NCBI GenBank assembly: GCA_001596135.1
Contig: CP014773.1
Coordinates: forward strand, 2,480,001-2,544,000
DNA length: 64,000 nt
Source: Mucilaginibacter sp. PAMC 26640
GTDB taxonomy: Bacteria > Bacteroidota > Bacteroidia > Sphingobacteriales > Sphingobacteriaceae
Direction of reading: 5' to 3'
Shown here piece by piece: positions 28,233 through 37,752 of this stretch; position 1 is the first letter of the stretch; each line of letters begins with the position of its first letter. The position numbers and the translations under genes were made by a program. The notes beneath the pieces were generated by a model that saw nothing but the letters and a program-made list of their open reading frames with translations, was not told the DNA's origin and did no database searches.

Positions 28233-30473
28233 ATGGATCTTTTGAACAATTACTTAATTTATCTGATCCCGGTATTCGGCCTCATTGGTATTCTCGTAAT
28301 GGCGGTAAAATCTGCCTGGGTAACTAAACAGGAAACCGGAGATGCATCGATGAACCAGCTGGCGGGATACATTGCTGATGGGGCAATGGCTTTCTTACGC
28401 GCTGAGTGGAAAATTCTGAGCTACTTTGTAGTGGTGGCCGGGATACTGTTAGCCTGGAGTGGTACTACTGTAGCAACGTCCAGTCCAATTATTGCCATAT
28501 CATTCCTGATTGGCGCTTTTTTATCAGCTTTTGCGGGTTACCTGGGTATGCGTATTGCCACAAAAGCCAATGTGCGTACCACACAAGCTGCCAAAACCAG
28601 TTTAGCGCAGGCGCTAAAAGTATCGTTTACGGGTGGTACGGTTATGGGCCTTGGTGTGGCTGGTTTGGCTATCATCGGCCTGGGTTCCCTGTTTATCGTG
28701 TTCTACACGATGTATGTGACCAGCGTACCGGGTGCAAGCGTTAACGGAGAAGCGATGGCGAAAGCACTGGATGTACTGGCCGGGTTCTCGCTGGGTGCGG
28801 AATCTATCGCGCTGTTTGCCCGTGTAGGCGGCGGTATCTATACGAAAGCTGCCGATGTAGGAGCCGACCTGGTGGGTAAAGTTGAAGCCGGAATTCCGGA
28901 GGATGACGTACGCAACCCCGCTACCATTGCCGATAACGTAGGGGATAACGTAGGTGATGTTGCCGGTATGGGTGCCGATTTATTTGGTTCATATGTGGCC
29001 ACGATGCTGGCGACCATGGTTCTGGGAAGGGAGATTGTTTCGCCTGATAAATTTGGTGGTATAGCGCCGGTATTGTTGCCGATGGTGATTGCCGGCTTGG
29101 GGTTGATCTTTTCTATTGTTGGCGCTTCATTGGTGAAAATAAAGAATGAAACGGACAGCGTTCAAAAAGCGTTGAATATAGGCAACTGGGCTTCTATCAT
29201 TTTAACCGCCATAGCAACTTACTTTTTAGTACAGTGGATGCTACCCGATACACAGTTCCACATGGTGCGCGATGAGGACGCTAACCACGCCATCAAGGCG
29301 GGTTCGTTGATCTTTACCAAGAATGGCGTTTTTGGTTCTATCATGGTGGGATTGGTGGTAGGTACCTTGATGTCGATTATTACCGAATACTATACCGCCA
29401 TGGGTAAGCGACCTGTGATGAGCATCATCAGGCAGTCGGCTACTGGGCATGCTACCAATATTATTGGCGGTCTGGCCGTGGGGATGGAATCTACCGTGCT
29501 GCCAATCCTGGTGCTGGCAGCCGGCATTTATGGGTCTTACTTCTTCGCCGGTTTGTACGGGGTGGCTATCGCCGCCGCTGGTATGATGGCGACTACGGCT
29601 ATGCAGCTGGCTATCGACGCTTTCGGGCCCATCGCGGATAATGCGGGTGGTATTGCCGAAATGAGCCGCCTGCCCGAAGAAGTACGCGGCCGTACTGATA
29701 ACCTGGACGCAGTAGGTAATACCACGGCAGCAACAGGTAAGGGTTTTGCCATTGCTTCTGCCGCTTTAACCTCACTCGCGCTTTTCGCGGCGTTTGTGGG
29801 TGTTGCCGGCATCGAGCATATTGATATTTATAAGGCCAACGTTTTGGCGGGCTTGTTTGTGGGCGGGATGATCCCCTTCATTTTCTCAGCGCTGTGTATC
29901 TCGGCCGTTGGCCGTGCGGCCATGGCAATGGTAGAGGAGGTAAGGCGGCAATTCCGCGAGATTCCGGGCATTATGGAGTACAAGGCACAGCCCGAGTACG
30001 AAAAATGCGTGGCGATCTCCACCAAAGCATCTATCCGCGAAATGGTTGCCCCGGGCATGATCGCTTTGATCACCCCGATCATTATCGGGTTTATTTTCGG
30101 TCCAGAAGTACTAGGCGGTTTATTGGCCGGTGTTACCGTATCGGGCGTACTGATGGGTATTTTCCAGAGCAATGCTGGTGGCGCGTGGGATAACGCCAAA
30201 AAATCGTTCGAGAAAGGGGTGGAGATCAACGGCGAGATCTATTACAAAAAATCCGAACCCCACAAAGCATCGGTAACGGGCGATACCGTGGGCGATCCGT
30301 TCAAGGATACCTCGGGGCCGTCGATGAATATTTTGATCAAGTTGATGTCGATCGTTTCGCTGGTGATAGCGCCACATTTGAACAGTGCGGATAATACGAA
30401 TAAGATGATGCAGAAGCAGGAGAAGGTACAATCCATGAATGTGCATGTGCTGCATGCGGAGAAGAAAATCTGA
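28233..30473 (+). CDS. hppA: Membrane-bound ion-translocating pyrophosphatase, K+-dependent type
   Basis: Couples pyrophosphate hydrolysis to H+ (or Na+) export across the inner membrane. It has 746 residues and about 15-16 membrane segments. The substrate loop is [20 protein letters not shown], followed by [20 protein letters not shown]. The second conserved block is [20 protein letters not shown]. In [10 protein letters not shown] (about residue 493) Ala occupies the position that is Lys in K+-independent enzymes, so this should be a K+-dependent form. Whether it pumps H+, Na+ or both cannot be decided by eye. ATG at 28233 is preferred to TTG at 28227. A terminator follows. Confidence 0.95.
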   Translation: MDLLNNYLIYLIPVFGLIGILVMAVKSAWVTKQETGDASMNQLAGYIADGAMAFLRAEWKILSYFVVVAGILLAWSGTTVATSSPIIAISFLIGAFLSAFAGYLGMRIATKANVRTTQAAKTSLAQALKVSFTGGTVMGLGVAGLAIIGLGSLFIVFYTMYVTSVPGASVNGEAMAKALDVLAGFSLGAESIALFARVGGGIYTKAADVGADLVGKVEAGIPEDDVRNPATIADNVGDNVGDVAGMGADLFGSYVATMLATMVLGREIVSPDKFGGIAPVLLPMVIAGLGLIFSIVGASLVKIKNETDSVQKALNIGNWASIILTAIATYFLVQWMLPDTQFHMVRDEDANHAIKAGSLIFTKNGVFGSIMVGLVVGTLMSIITEYYTAMGKRPVMSIIRQSATGHATNIIGGLAVGMESTVLPILVLAAGIYGSYFFAGLYGVAIAAAGMMATTAMQLAIDAFGPIADNAGGIAEMSRLPEEVRGRTDNLDAVGNTTAATGKGFAIASAALTSLALFAAFVGVAGIEHIDIYKANVLAGLFVGGMIPFIFSALCISAVGRAAMAMVEEVRRQFREIPGIMEYKAQPEYEKCVAISTKASIREMVAPGMIALITPIIIGFIFGPEVLGGLLAGVTVSGVLMGIFQSNAGGAWDNAKKSFEKGVEINGEIYYKKSEPHKASVTGDTVGDPFKDTSGPSMNILIKLMSIVSLVIAPHLNSADNTNKMMQKQEKVQSMNVHVLHAEKKI

Positions 30474-30498
30474 ATTTTTCTTTAACAGATCTTTTAAG

Positions 30499-30523
30499 CC
30501 CTGGCGAAAGTTAGGGATTTTTT
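30499..30523 (+). terminator. hppA terminator
   Basis: CCCTGGC (30499-30505) pairs with GTTAGGG (30510-30516) with two wobbles around a GAAA loop, followed by A and six Ts. It lies 26 bases after the hppA stop. Confidence 0.75.
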
Positions 30524-30557
30524 GTGGGTACTGCTTTCAAATGATTAATTTAGGCTG

Positions 30558-30839
30558 ATGAACCGAAAGCCGAATTGGACATTTATACTTTATGTGCTGT
30601 GCCTTTACGATATCTATCTCTATTTACCGGATGTTCTCAGCGTGTTTAAAATAGATTTTTACCCACGGGATTTTGATCTAACGCTTTACTTCGATGCCGC
30701 AATGCTGTTGATAGGCGGGATTGTTATCGGTATTGTACTACTTAAAACCGGCGGCCGGTTTGATAGGTATTTAGGTGTATTGATGATTTTGATGAATGTG
30801 GTGCTTACACCATGGTTTTTATTTAAGGCGATGCCATGA
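30558..30839 (+). CDS. Hypothetical small membrane protein
   Basis: A 93-residue protein with hydrophobic stretches at about 8-25, 43-62 and 70-90 (AAMLLIGGIVIGIVLL, YLGVLMILMNVVLTPWFLF). Its stop overlaps the start of the next gene in an ATGA arrangement, so the two are translationally coupled. No family was recognised. Confidence 0.55.
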   Translation: MNRKPNWTFILYVLCLYDIYLYLPDVLSVFKIDFYPRDFDLTLYFDAAMLLIGGIVIGIVLLKTGGRFDRYLGVLMILMNVVLTPWFLFKAMP

Positions 30840-31294
30840 AGATGAATGTTTTAAGATGTCCATTAATGTTCGTGATTGCTATTTCGATCAGTTGTTCAAG
30901 CAATCCAAATATCGCGACCACTTCAATTGATTCTGCTCCTGTTAAAGTTGCTGTGAAAGCCAAGCATCGGAACAATAATCATGAGGTTAGCTTTGAGGCC
31001 TTTTTGAAAAGATTTAATAGTGATTCTGTTTTTCAAAAGGCTCATGTCAAGTTCCCTCTGAAAATGGAGTTACCTAATGAAGAGGAGGACACTGTAAAAT
31101 ACTTGTCCGCTAACAAATGGGCTCATTTCAACTTTGTAAGTAAAGGACAAGATAAGTTTACGACGGTAAAGCTTGATAATTCTCACTATGTCATATCATA
31201 TCAAATAGAAGATACGGGATTCTTTTTAAACTATTATTTCGGTTATAAAAACGGCGAATGGAAGCTTGAATCGACCAAAGACATGGGAGATTGA
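30836..31294 (+). CDS. Hypothetical lipoprotein (possibly DUF4348-like)
   Basis: A 152-residue protein with a lipoprotein signal peptide ending ISISCSS (Cys at about residue 20). The mature part has FEAFLKRFNSDSVFQKAHVK followed by FPLKME, reminiscent of the DUF4348 family of Bacteroidota lipoproteins, and a C-terminal YFGYKNGEWKLESTKD. This family link is from memory of the pattern and is tentative. It overlaps the preceding membrane-protein gene by four bases. Confidence 0.55.
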   Translation: MKMNVLRCPLMFVIAISISCSSNPNIATTSIDSAPVKVAVKAKHRNNNHEVSFEAFLKRFNSDSVFQKAHVKFPLKMELPNEEEDTVKYLSANKWAHFNFVSKGQDKFTTVKLDNSHYVISYQIEDTGFFLNYYFGYKNGEWKLESTKDMGD

Positions 31295-31342
31295 TTTGCA
31301 CAACTACTGCAGAGGACTGGCGCGAAATTCAAAAGGAAATGA

Positions 31343-31465
31343 GCGGTTTATCAAGCTGATTTTTGCTGGTTGAGTTTACGATTTCTATCTATCTACGACA
31401 TTATTGATGACCGCCTGATCATCAATGCAATCACCATTGGACACCGTAAAGACGTTTATAAATAA
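31343..31465 (+). pseudogene. RelE/ParE-type toxin remnant (C-terminal part only)
   Basis: A 40-codon open stretch without a start codon, bounded upstream by TGA at 31340. It reads WLSLRFLSIYDIIDDRLIIN and then AITIGHRKDVYK before TAA. The RFxxIYxIID...IGHRKDVYK ending is that of RelE/ParE-superfamily toxins, but the first half of the toxin and any recognisable antitoxin are missing. It sits in an otherwise gene-free 480-base spacer; the rest of that spacer (to 31710) shows nothing coding. Confidence 0.65.
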
Positions 31466-31710
31466 CCTCAAGACTACAATTTACCCTCTACCCGCGATAA
31501 GCCCGGGCCGCAGGCATCGACTGGATCAGAATCAAGATTTTTAGAGGCAAGAAACAAGAAAGAGAGGGGATTTAGTGTTTTATTTTGAATCTCACTGTCT
31601 GCCTCTCATTTTCCTCCTTTAAATTCCTGATTCGCTTCGCAACTATTTCAAATTTATCAACTTTTAATTCTGTTTGTAACAAACATTCTGTAGTTACATT
31701 CTGCCCTTTA

Positions 31711-31737
31711 TGTTTTCAATAAATTTAAGTACGTTTG
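31711..31737 (+). promoter_or_regulatory. Promoter of the second APC permease
   Basis: TACGTTTG at 31730-31737 is an exact TAnnTTTG match. A TGTTTTC stretch at 31711-31717 is a weak -33 candidate. The expected start of transcription leaves about a 35-base leader before the ATG at 31779. Confidence 0.5.
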
Positions 31738-31778
31738 GAGTACTGATTTAACGAATACTGATCTTACAAAAATTAAAA

Positions 31779-33335
31779 ATGAAGTTATTTATCAAGAAAC
31801 CGATTGCGCAGCTGATGGCGGCATCGGCGGAATCTGAAAAAACACTAAAACGAACGCTTGGCGTTGGGTCGCTTATTGCGCTGGGTATCGGGGCCATTAT
31901 TGGTGCAGGTATCTTTGTGCGTACAGCCGCCGCCGCCGGTGAGCATGCCGGCCCGGCAGTAACCATATCCTTTTTAATTGCAGCTGCAGGTTGCGCGCTG
32001 GCAGGTTTGTGCTACGCCGAGTTTGCCAGTATGATCCCTATTGCAGGCTCTGCCTATACCTATTCTTATGCAACCATGGGTGAGTTTATCGCCTGGATCA
32101 TTGGATGGGATTTGGTTTTAGAATATGCTTTGGGTGCAGCTACCGTATCCATAGGATGGTCCCAATATTTTAATGAATTTTTGCACACGTTTTTCAACGT
32201 GCATATACCCTTTATGTGGTCGCACTCTCCGCTGGAGATCTCCAATACCACAACAGGGATGTACGCCGCCGAACTCGGTCAGCATGGCATGGTAAACCTG
32301 CCGGCCATCTTTATTTTGCTGATGCTTACCATGTTGCTTATCCGTGGTACTGCAGAGTCTGCGGTGGTAAATAATGTAATAGTAGTAATTAAAGTTGCCA
32401 TTGTATTGATGATCATCGGTTTCGGCTGGCACTTTATTAACCCTGCTTTGCACACACCTTACATGATCCCTGAAAACGCAGGAAGTATCAAAGTGAGTGC
32501 CGGTACGGTAAATTACGGTGATACATTTAACCACGGCTGGCTGGGCGTTTTGCGCGGAGCAAGTGTGGTTTTCTTTGCCTTTATTGGTTTTGATGCCGTA
32601 TCTACAGCTGCACAGGAAGCAAAAAACCCGCAAAGGGATATGCCAAAAGGCATCCTGATCTCCTTGGTGATCTGTACCGCATTATACATTCTTTTCTCTC
32701 ACGTATTAACCGGTTTGGTTTCTTATAAGGATTTCCTTATCCAGGGTAAAGAAGCATCGGTAAGCTACGCTATCAAAACCGCTATGCCGGGTTACGGTTG
32801 GTTGGCTTCATTTGTTACTGTATCTATCCTTGCAGGTTTCTCCTCGGTGATCCTGGTGATGCTGATGGGCCAAACCCGTGTGTTCTACACCATGAGTACA
32901 GATGGTTTAATTCCGCCAGTATTTTCTAAACTGCATCCAAAACACCGCACGCCATATAAATCACAATGGTTATTCTTTGTATTCGTGTCGTTATTTGCCG
33001 GTTTCATTCCGGATAAATATGTAGGCGATATGGTTAGTATAGGTACCTTATTTGCATTCGTACTGGTTTGTTTAGGCATTTTCATCCTGCGCCGCACCGA
33101 CCCAGATTTGGTTCGTCCGTTCAAAACGCCATGGTATATGGTAGTTTGTCCATTGGGTGCAGTGATTTGCTTATGTATGATTGCCAGCGAAGGCTGGGAG
33201 AACTGGGCACGTTTAATCGTTTGGTTATTGATCGGTTTCGTTATTTACTTTACTTATAGCATCAAACGTTCGCACGTACGCCGTGGCGTTGTTGAGCCAG
33301 CCGACGGACCTATCAACCCTAAATATGTTGAATAA
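31779..33335 (+). CDS. APC family (cationic amino acid transporter-like) permease
   Basis: A 518-residue inner-membrane transporter with about twelve to fourteen helices. The first helix region LIALGIGAIIGAGIFV has the GAGIF motif, and ASVVFFAFIGFDAVSTAAQE plus AKNPQRDMP is typical of the CAT/YfnA group. A long loop around residues 145-165 (HSPLEISNTTTG) is extra-membranous. The gene is monocistronic, with its own promoter upstream and a strong terminator after the stop. Substrate is unknown, and it is only a distant paralog of the permease at 26646. Confidence 0.9.
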   Translation: MKLFIKKPIAQLMAASAESEKTLKRTLGVGSLIALGIGAIIGAGIFVRTAAAAGEHAGPAVTISFLIAAAGCALAGLCYAEFASMIPIAGSAYTYSYATMGEFIAWIIGWDLVLEYALGAATVSIGWSQYFNEFLHTFFNVHIPFMWSHSPLEISNTTTGMYAAELGQHGMVNLPAIFILLMLTMLLIRGTAESAVVNNVIVVIKVAIVLMIIGFGWHFINPALHTPYMIPENAGSIKVSAGTVNYGDTFNHGWLGVLRGASVVFFAFIGFDAVSTAAQEAKNPQRDMPKGILISLVICTALYILFSHVLTGLVSYKDFLIQGKEASVSYAIKTAMPGYGWLASFVTVSILAGFSSVILVMLMGQTRVFYTMSTDGLIPPVFSKLHPKHRTPYKSQWLFFVFVSLFAGFIPDKYVGDMVSIGTLFAFVLVCLGIFILRRTDPDLVRPFKTPWYMVVCPLGAVICLCMIASEGWENWARLIVWLLIGFVIYFTYSIKRSHVRRGVVEPADGPINPKYVE

Positions 33336-33356
33336 GTAATATTTTTGAGAGATATG

Positions 33357-33388
33357 AAAAAGGTTCTGCTAACGCAGAACCTTTTTTG
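33357..33388 (+). terminator. Strong terminator after the APC permease
   Basis: AAAAAGGTTCTGC (33357-33369) and its exact complement (33374-33386) enclose a TAAC loop; the T-rich arm serves as the T-run. The reading frame that crosses it is not coding. Confidence 0.9.
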
Positions 33389-33410
33389 GTTTTATTGCTT
33401 TTCTAGGGAG

Positions 33411-34571
33411 ATGAAAATCAACAAAACCCTGTGGGTGCTCGTGTTTATATCGGTGATCAACTCCATGGGCTTTGGCATTATTGTGCCGCTGTTATATACT
33501 TATGGCAAAAAATTTGGTGTGACCGAGCAAACCATCGGATTGCTTACCGCCGCGTTTTCCATCGCGCAGTTTTTTGCCACGCCGGTATTAGGCTCACTGT
33601 CTGATAAGTTTGGCCGCAAGCCGATACTGGCGATCAGCCTGGTTGGTACCTGCGCTTCCTTTGTATTATTTGGCTTCGCAAATAGCATTTTACTTCTTTT
33701 TGCCGCACGGATTTTAGATGGTATTACCGGCGGGAATATTTCTGTGGCGCAAGCCATGGTGTCTGATATTTCTTCGCCCGAGGAAAGGGCAAAGAACTTC
33801 GGGATCCTGGGATCGGCATTTGGTTTCGGTTTCGTGATTGGCCCGGCTGTTGGCGGTTTGCTGAGCAAATTCGGAGAAAAGGTGCCTTTCTTTTTCGCGG
33901 CAGGCATTGCACTGATTGGGGTATTGCTTACAGTGTTTTTGTTAAAAGAGACCAATACAGAAAAAAGTAAAAAGAAAGAAGCCGGAGGCGGTTTTAGTTA
34001 TAGGGCTTTGATCACCGTTCTAAAGAAACCGGTTATCGGCACCGCCATATTCGTAGGCTTTTTGCTAACAATGGCACAGTTTGCAATGATCATCGGTTTT
34101 CAAACCTTTACGGTTGACACGCTTAATTTGAAGCCAGATCAGATTGGCCTCTTCTATGCTGGTTTTGGTGTAACCGGGATACTGATGCAATTGGCAGTAC
34201 CGGTTATTAAAAAGGCGGTTTCATCACAGGCAATGATCTTACTGTTCTCCACGATTATTTGTTTGGGGATGATGATCCTATCGGGGTTCGCTACTGGAAT
34301 GGTGCTGTTCGCTATAAGTATTGGTATTTATGGCCTGTTCAACGGGCTGCGCAACCCCATGCTCAACGCCATTATAGCTGATCATAATGATGAAGACGAG
34401 ATGGGGGAGGTACTGGGGGTAAATCAGAGCTATGCATCGATAGGGCAAACGCTTGGGCCCATCACGGCAGGGCTCATTACAGTAATATCGGTACATAGTA
34501 TATTCTTTTTAGCATCTTTCTATATTTTAATTGCATTTTTGTTTAGTATTCGCTTAAAGTCGAGGGAATAA
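33411..34571 (+). CDS. MFS transporter, TetA-like drug/H+ antiporter group
   Basis: A 386-residue inner-membrane protein with twelve predicted helices. The motif-A loop between helices 2 and 3 is GSLSDKFGRKPIL, and motif C-like GSAFGFGFVIGPAVGGLL lies in helix 5, as in the TetA/drug-H+ antiporter group. I start at 33411 (MKINKTLWVLVFISVIN), since the longer frame runs through the preceding terminator. The substrate is not evident. The marC gene starts 13 bases downstream and may be co-transcribed. Confidence 0.88.
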   Translation: MKINKTLWVLVFISVINSMGFGIIVPLLYTYGKKFGVTEQTIGLLTAAFSIAQFFATPVLGSLSDKFGRKPILAISLVGTCASFVLFGFANSILLLFAARILDGITGGNISVAQAMVSDISSPEERAKNFGILGSAFGFGFVIGPAVGGLLSKFGEKVPFFFAAGIALIGVLLTVFLLKETNTEKSKKKEAGGGFSYRALITVLKKPVIGTAIFVGFLLTMAQFAMIIGFQTFTVDTLNLKPDQIGLFYAGFGVTGILMQLAVPVIKKAVSSQAMILLFSTIICLGMMILSGFATGMVLFAISIGIYGLFNGLRNPMLNAIIADHNDEDEMGEVLGVNQSYASIGQTLGPITAGLITVISVHSIFFLASFYILIAFLFSIRLKSRE

Positions 34572-34584
34572 AACTGGATGCCTT

Positions 34585-35154
34585 ATGCCACACTTCATTT
34601 TTAAAGAGATCCTGTCGGTTACGATGATCCTCTTTGCTATCATTGATATTCTTGGTGCTATCCCCGTAATTATTCAGTTGCGACAGAAGGCAGGGCATAT
34701 TGAATCTGAAAAGGCCAGCATTGCTGTTTTAGTGCTCATGATCTCATTTCTTTTTGTGGGTGAAGAACTGCTCTCTGTAATCGGGCTCGATATCTCCTCT
34801 TTCGCTATTGCCGGTTCTATCGTGATCTTCATCATTGCGTTGGAGATGGTATTAGGTGTAGATTTTTTTAAAGAAGAAGCACCTGATGCGGTGTCTATCG
34901 TTCCGCTGGCGTTCCCGTTAATTGCAGGCGCTGGCACCATGACCACCTTACTATCCCTCAAGTCGCAATATCAAACCCAAAACATTATCGTCGGCATTAT
35001 CCTGAACACCATTTTTGTTTATATGGTGCTCAAAAACGTGCAACGGCTGGAAAAAATGCTAGGCAAAACCGGTCTTCATATCCTAAGGAAGGCCTTCGGC
35101 GTAATACTGCTGGCTATTGCTATTAAGCTGTTCAGGAGCAATTCGGGGCTATAG
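34585..35154 (+). CDS. MarC family integral membrane protein
   Basis: A 189-residue protein with six hydrophobic segments, the standard size of the MarC/UPF0056 family. FAIIDILGAIPVIIQL in helix 1 and VPLAFPLIAGAGTMTTLLSL in the middle are the family signatures. Despite the name, MarC is not shown to mediate multiple antibiotic resistance, and its role is unknown. It follows the MFS transporter closely. Confidence 0.88.
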   Translation: MPHFIFKEILSVTMILFAIIDILGAIPVIIQLRQKAGHIESEKASIAVLVLMISFLFVGEELLSVIGLDISSFAIAGSIVIFIIALEMVLGVDFFKEEAPDAVSIVPLAFPLIAGAGTMTTLLSLKSQYQTQNIIVGIILNTIFVYMVLKNVQRLEKMLGKTGLHILRKAFGVILLAIAIKLFRSNSGL

Positions 35155-35235
35155 AAGATTCAAGAGTCAGGAAATCAAGAGTCAGGAAAATCTTTGTCAT
35201 CCTAATTCCTGGTTCTTGTACTCTTGCTTCTTCCT
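35155..35235. repeat. CAAGAGTCAGGAA repeats between convergent genes
   Basis: CAAGAGTCAGGAA occurs twice in tandem (about 35160 and 35174). A complementary TTCCTGGTTCTTG...CTCTTG lies near 35208-35228, so the spacer can fold into a long imperfect hairpin. It may act as a two-way terminator. Confidence 0.5.
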
Positions 35236-35240
35236 CCTAT

Positions 35241-37637
35241 TTATTCGCTTCTCAAACTCTTTACCGGGTTAGCCAGTGCGGCTTTCACCGTTTGGATGCT
35301 AATGAGCACTGCAGTTAGAGTTGTTAGTGCCACTACAGCTATCAAAAAGGGTACGGGTGTTAGGACAATTTTGTAAGCATAGTCGTTTAGCCAGTATTGC
35401 ATCAGGAACCAGGCCAGCGGGCAGGCTATCAATCCTGCTATCAACACCGTCCCTAAAAAATCTTTTAAAAACAGGGCGATCACATGGTTTACCGACGAAC
35501 CCAATACTTTGCGGATACCTATCTCCTTGGTCCGTTTTTGAATACTGAGCGAGATGAGCCCCAGTACCCCAAGCAGCACAATAATTGTTGCCAGCCCGGT
35601 TGCCAGGTAAGCGGCTTTTTTGAGTTGAATTTCTGCTTGATACAGCTTGGCGAGTGCTTCATCCATAAAGCCGTATTCAAAAGGCGCATCCGGCATCTCC
35701 AGCGACCATTTCTTTTGCAAAGCAGCAATACTCGTTTCAAGATTGCCGGGTTTGAGTTTTACCGAAAAGAAGCGATATAAGGGCAAATAATTCACGTTTA
35801 CAAAAGTCATGGGCTGTATTTCCTGTTGCATCGTACCGAATCGAAAATCCTGAACAACGCCGCTGATAGTGAGCACAGGCATGCCTTGCGCCTTAAATTG
35901 CTGGCCAATAGCCTCCGCGGGATGGGAAAATCCAAGGGCATGAAGATGTTTTTCGTTGATGACCACTTTAGCTGAATCGCCTGGGTTGTACACCGGTTTA
36001 AAAAATTCTCCGGCTTGTAAATGCAGGTTGTATGTTTCGGCATAATTGCGGTCCACGTTCACCATTTGGGAGGTGAATACATGTAAACTATCGTCGCTCA
36101 TTTTGTAAGCCTGTAGCTGCCCGCTGTAGTTTCCATCCGGGATAGCCCATGAAAGCGAGATAGACTTTACCTCTGGGATCTGCGCGATACGCCGGCGAAT
36201 ACCTTCCATTTTTTCTACGCCTTTTTTTGACCAGTCGCGCGGTAGTTGAGCGTATAACACATGCTCTTTATCGTACCCAAGGCTTTTGCTGAAAAAGAGA
36301 TTGATTTGCCCAGAAATGACGATAGCAGAGATCAGCACAACAGATGCTGTGGCAAACTGAAAGGCAATGAGGCTTTTACGAAAGATCACTTTTTCGCGGG
36401 AGGTGCCTAATTTGCCTTTTAAAGAATCCACTGATTTTAAAGAAGATAACACCACTGCCGGGTATAGCCCTGCAACAATTCCGATAATAATGGCAATTAG
36501 CGGTGGAAGTACGTAAAAGTATAACGGCAGAGAAAACAGGCTGATGATTTGGGTATTTAAAAGATCGGAAAAATAGGGCCGGAAAACCAGATAAAGTACC
36601 AATGCGAATATAGTGGCTAGCGCTGCCAAAGTTACAGATTCAATCAAAAATTGATTTACAAGCGCCGACCGCACACTTCCCAGAACCTTGCGGATCCCCA
36701 TTTCCTTCATCCGTTGAGAGGAGCGGCTGATGCAAATGTTTACAAAATTGATCATTGCCATCAAAAGGATAAAACCAGCTACCATAGCAAGGGTGAAAAG
36801 CATTTTACTCACGCCCATATCCAAATAATAGTCCTTTAGCGGTATAATGTAAGGTGTTAAGTTTGCCGCCACTTGCGGTGCTGCATGGGTTTTGATCAAT
36901 TTAAGCATCGCTGCCTCAACTTGTTTCTTACTGCCATTGTCTTTTAATTCTACCAATCCCACCACAATGGTATTCGCCCAGGTATCCAGGTTGCGGCCCA
37001 TGTATTTGGCGGACGCTAAAGGCAGAAAGAGATCATTGTTGTTATCATCGCTCAAATTGGTTACGGAGTTCTTAAGAATTTTATCCAACACACCGGTAAC
37101 TATAAAATCATGCTTCTCACCAGTAAAGCTTTCAATAATTATTGTTTCACCAATGATATCCGTCCGCCCAAAGTATTTAAAAGCCTTATCACTGGTAATA
37201 ACTACCGAAAACGGTTCGTTCAATGCATTATCAGGATTACCATGCAGCAGTTTAAAGCCATACATACTTAAAAACGTACTATCACCAATCTGGATGTGTT
37301 CGCGAAAGTGCTTATCTCCTTTAGATACGTTAGAAGTTACCCCATCCCAACGGTAATAATTGGCTACAAGAGCCGGATACTCCCGCTTTAATGCAGCAGG
37401 AAGCGGTGCGCAGGTGCCAATTTCATAGCCCATGTTTGGGTCTTTCCATTTACTCTGGAGAATATATTGCCGATCCACATTTTTAAGAAAATGATTTACC
37501 TGGGTTTCCTGCCAGATATAAATGCCTATAAGCATCGCAAACGCAATTCCAACCGAAAGGCCGAATATGTTAATTAACGAGAAAAGCTTATGCTTGATTA
37601 GGTTGCGCCAGGCGATTATAAAGTAGTTGTATAGCAT
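35241..37637 (-). CDS. MacB/FtsX-like ABC transporter permease
   Basis: A 798-residue inner-membrane permease with eight probable helices arranged as two repeats of one N-terminal plus three helices. The first helix (FSLINIFGLSVGIAFAMLIG) is followed by a MacB-type periplasmic domain. The signature MKEMGIRKVLGSVRSALVNQ and its second copy TKEIGIRKVLGSSVNHVIAL mark the FtsX core of each half. Such double permeases are common in Bacteroidota and usually pair with a MacB-like ATPase, which is not present here. Possible roles are efflux or lipoprotein-related transport. Confidence 0.88.
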   Translation of the reverse strand: MLYNYFIIAWRNLIKHKLFSLINIFGLSVGIAFAMLIGIYIWQETQVNHFLKNVDRQYILQSKWKDPNMGYEIGTCAPLPAALKREYPALVANYYRWDGVTSNVSKGDKHFREHIQIGDSTFLSMYGFKLLHGNPDNALNEPFSVVITSDKAFKYFGRTDIIGETIIIESFTGEKHDFIVTGVLDKILKNSVTNLSDDNNNDLFLPLASAKYMGRNLDTWANTIVVGLVELKDNGSKKQVEAAMLKLIKTHAAPQVAANLTPYIIPLKDYYLDMGVSKMLFTLAMVAGFILLMAMINFVNICISRSSQRMKEMGIRKVLGSVRSALVNQFLIESVTLAALATIFALVLYLVFRPYFSDLLNTQIISLFSLPLYFYVLPPLIAIIIGIVAGLYPAVVLSSLKSVDSLKGKLGTSREKVIFRKSLIAFQFATASVVLISAIVISGQINLFFSKSLGYDKEHVLYAQLPRDWSKKGVEKMEGIRRRIAQIPEVKSISLSWAIPDGNYSGQLQAYKMSDDSLHVFTSQMVNVDRNYAETYNLHLQAGEFFKPVYNPGDSAKVVINEKHLHALGFSHPAEAIGQQFKAQGMPVLTISGVVQDFRFGTMQQEIQPMTFVNVNYLPLYRFFSVKLKPGNLETSIAALQKKWSLEMPDAPFEYGFMDEALAKLYQAEIQLKKAAYLATGLATIIVLLGVLGLISLSIQKRTKEIGIRKVLGSSVNHVIALFLKDFLGTVLIAGLIACPLAWFLMQYWLNDYAYKIVLTPVPFLIAVVALTTLTAVLISIQTVKAALANPVKSLRSE

Positions 37638-37752
37638 ACCGATAGGTTTGATGACCTAATGTAGGCAGCTAAGTGGCAATAAATGAAAAGATTAACATAA
37701 TTTAACTAATGTAGCCTGTCGGGGGTATAAATGCCCGCTACCATCCAATTGC

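Noticed and set aside
30120-30455. Antisense frames under hppA
   Set aside because: They are a by-product of the GC-rich, codon-biased hppA sequence and lack start context or domains.
31295-31343. Antitoxin partner for the RelE-like remnant (TTAEDWREIQKEMSG)
   Set aside because: The short stretch is vaguely reminiscent of an antitoxin end, but it is too short and lacks a start.
33345-33411. Longer N-terminus for the MFS transporter
   Set aside because: It would translate the terminator hairpin of the preceding gene.
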